A DNA stretch of 64,000 bases from Brucella pituitosa. Its GTDB lineage: Bacteria; Pseudomonadota; Alphaproteobacteria; Rhizobiales; Rhizobiaceae. A program made the position numbers and the translations under genes. Within the stretch, counting starts at the first letter, position 1. The number at the start of each line of letters is the position of its first letter. Positions 63,775-64,000 of this stretch are shown here, one piece after another. The stretch is from positions 868,001 through 932,000 of the forward strand of contig NZ_PYSY02000002.1 of NCBI RefSeq assembly GCF_003049685.1. The letters are read 5' to 3'. The notes below the pieces were generated by a model. It had not been told where the DNA came from. It ran no database searches and was given only the letters and a program-made list of their open reading frames with translations.

Positions 63775-64000
63775 TCAGGCCGCTTCAGCGCGCGGTGCCA
63801 TCGCTCCAGTCATTAATGCCACTGCATCCGACATCGAATATTCTTTCGGATCGACCACCGTCAAACGACGGCCAAGACGATGGATATGGATGCGGTCGGC
63901 TACTTCAAACACATGCGGCATGTTATGTGAGATCAGCACTATAGGCATACCACGCGCCTTCACGTCCTGAATAAGCTCCAGAACGCGGCGGGATTCCTTC
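63775..64000 (-). CDS. frcA: Fructose ABC transporter ATPase, 3' end
   Basis: Only the last 75 codons lie in the window; the gene continues past the right edge. The sequence ESRRVLELIQDVKARGMPIV then LISHNMPHVFEVADRIHIHRLGRR has the H-loop His and the tail pattern of FrcA, the single-domain ATPase of the rhizobial fructose importer. The end DAVALMTGAMA is also typical. The rest of the importer should lie to the right. No gene lies in the 188 bases before the small membrane protein gene. Confidence 0.75.
   Translation of the reverse strand, partial: KESRRVLELIQDVKARGMPIVLISHNMPHVFEVADRIHIHRLGRRLTVVDPKEYSMSDAVALMTGAMAPRAEAA

Overview
The window reads as a stretch of a large secondary replicon from an alphaproteobacterium of the Brucella/Ochrobactrum group (Rhizobiales). 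This rests on the erythritol locus eryEFG / eryABCD-eryR-eryH-eryI followed by class II fructose-bisphosphate aldolase and a fructose-bisphosphatase, which matches my memory of Brucella chromosome II; on Brucella/Rhizobium-like proteins throughout; and on a mosaic intergenic repeat of the rhizobial RIME type (consensus close to GAGCGCATCCCGAAAAGTG). I saw no rRNA, tRNA, CRISPR array, phage or insertion sequence. Almost all the DNA encodes carbon-source uptake and catabolism, each module with its own regulator.

Layout. 1-2619: end of an ECF sigma factor, its anti-sigma partner and a DNA photolyase. 2626-5169 (minus): a pentulose (ribulokinase-type) FGGY kinase with an RpiR regulator. 5298-13317 (plus): an N-formylglutamate-amidohydrolase-family enzyme, a complete TRAP transporter, a glutamine-synthetase-like ligase, an aldehyde dehydrogenase and an iron alcohol dehydrogenase, possibly a gamma-glutamylation route for an amine or amino alcohol. 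13518-18001 (minus): class III CoA transferase, a solute-binding-like protein without signal peptide, enoyl-CoA hydratase and an MHS-type symporter. 18221-24129 (plus): a CUT2-type sugar ABC importer whose ATPase is split into two genes, plus an M24 metallopeptidase. 24126-30417 (minus): LacI regulator, beta-propeller lactonase, SDR, DUF4432 epimerase-like protein, TIM-barrel isomerase and Gfo/Idh dehydrogenase; then a divergent second LacI regulator (30775-31794). Together 18-32 kb looks like an uncharacterised oxidative sugar pathway.

31872-43515: a GntR regulator and a nine-gene D-apiose operon: oiaX (a RuBisCO-like decarboxylase), oiaK, apnO, a four-gene ABC importer module, apsD and apnL. 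The expected route is D-apiose to apionolactone, apionate, 3-oxo-isoapionate, its 4-phosphate and then L-erythrulose 1-phosphate. 43555-48304: a cupin, then a GlpD-like dehydrogenase, an FGGY kinase and a DeoR regulator, which look like a second polyol pathway. 48418-60725: the erythritol locus. EryA and EryB make a tetrulose phosphate that EryC, EryH and EryI convert to D-erythrose 4-phosphate. L-erythrulose 1-phosphate, the apiose product, is the EryH substrate in the current enzyme nomenclature, so the apiose operon ends in a metabolite that the neighbouring ery locus consumes. 60840-64000: fructose-bisphosphate aldolase, class I fructose-bisphosphatase, a small membrane protein and the 3' end of a fructose-importer ATPase (frcA-like).

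Functional names come from reading motifs, recalled family knowledge and gene context. No similarity search was run. Specific substrates are firm for erythritol, good for apiose, and unknown for the other modules.
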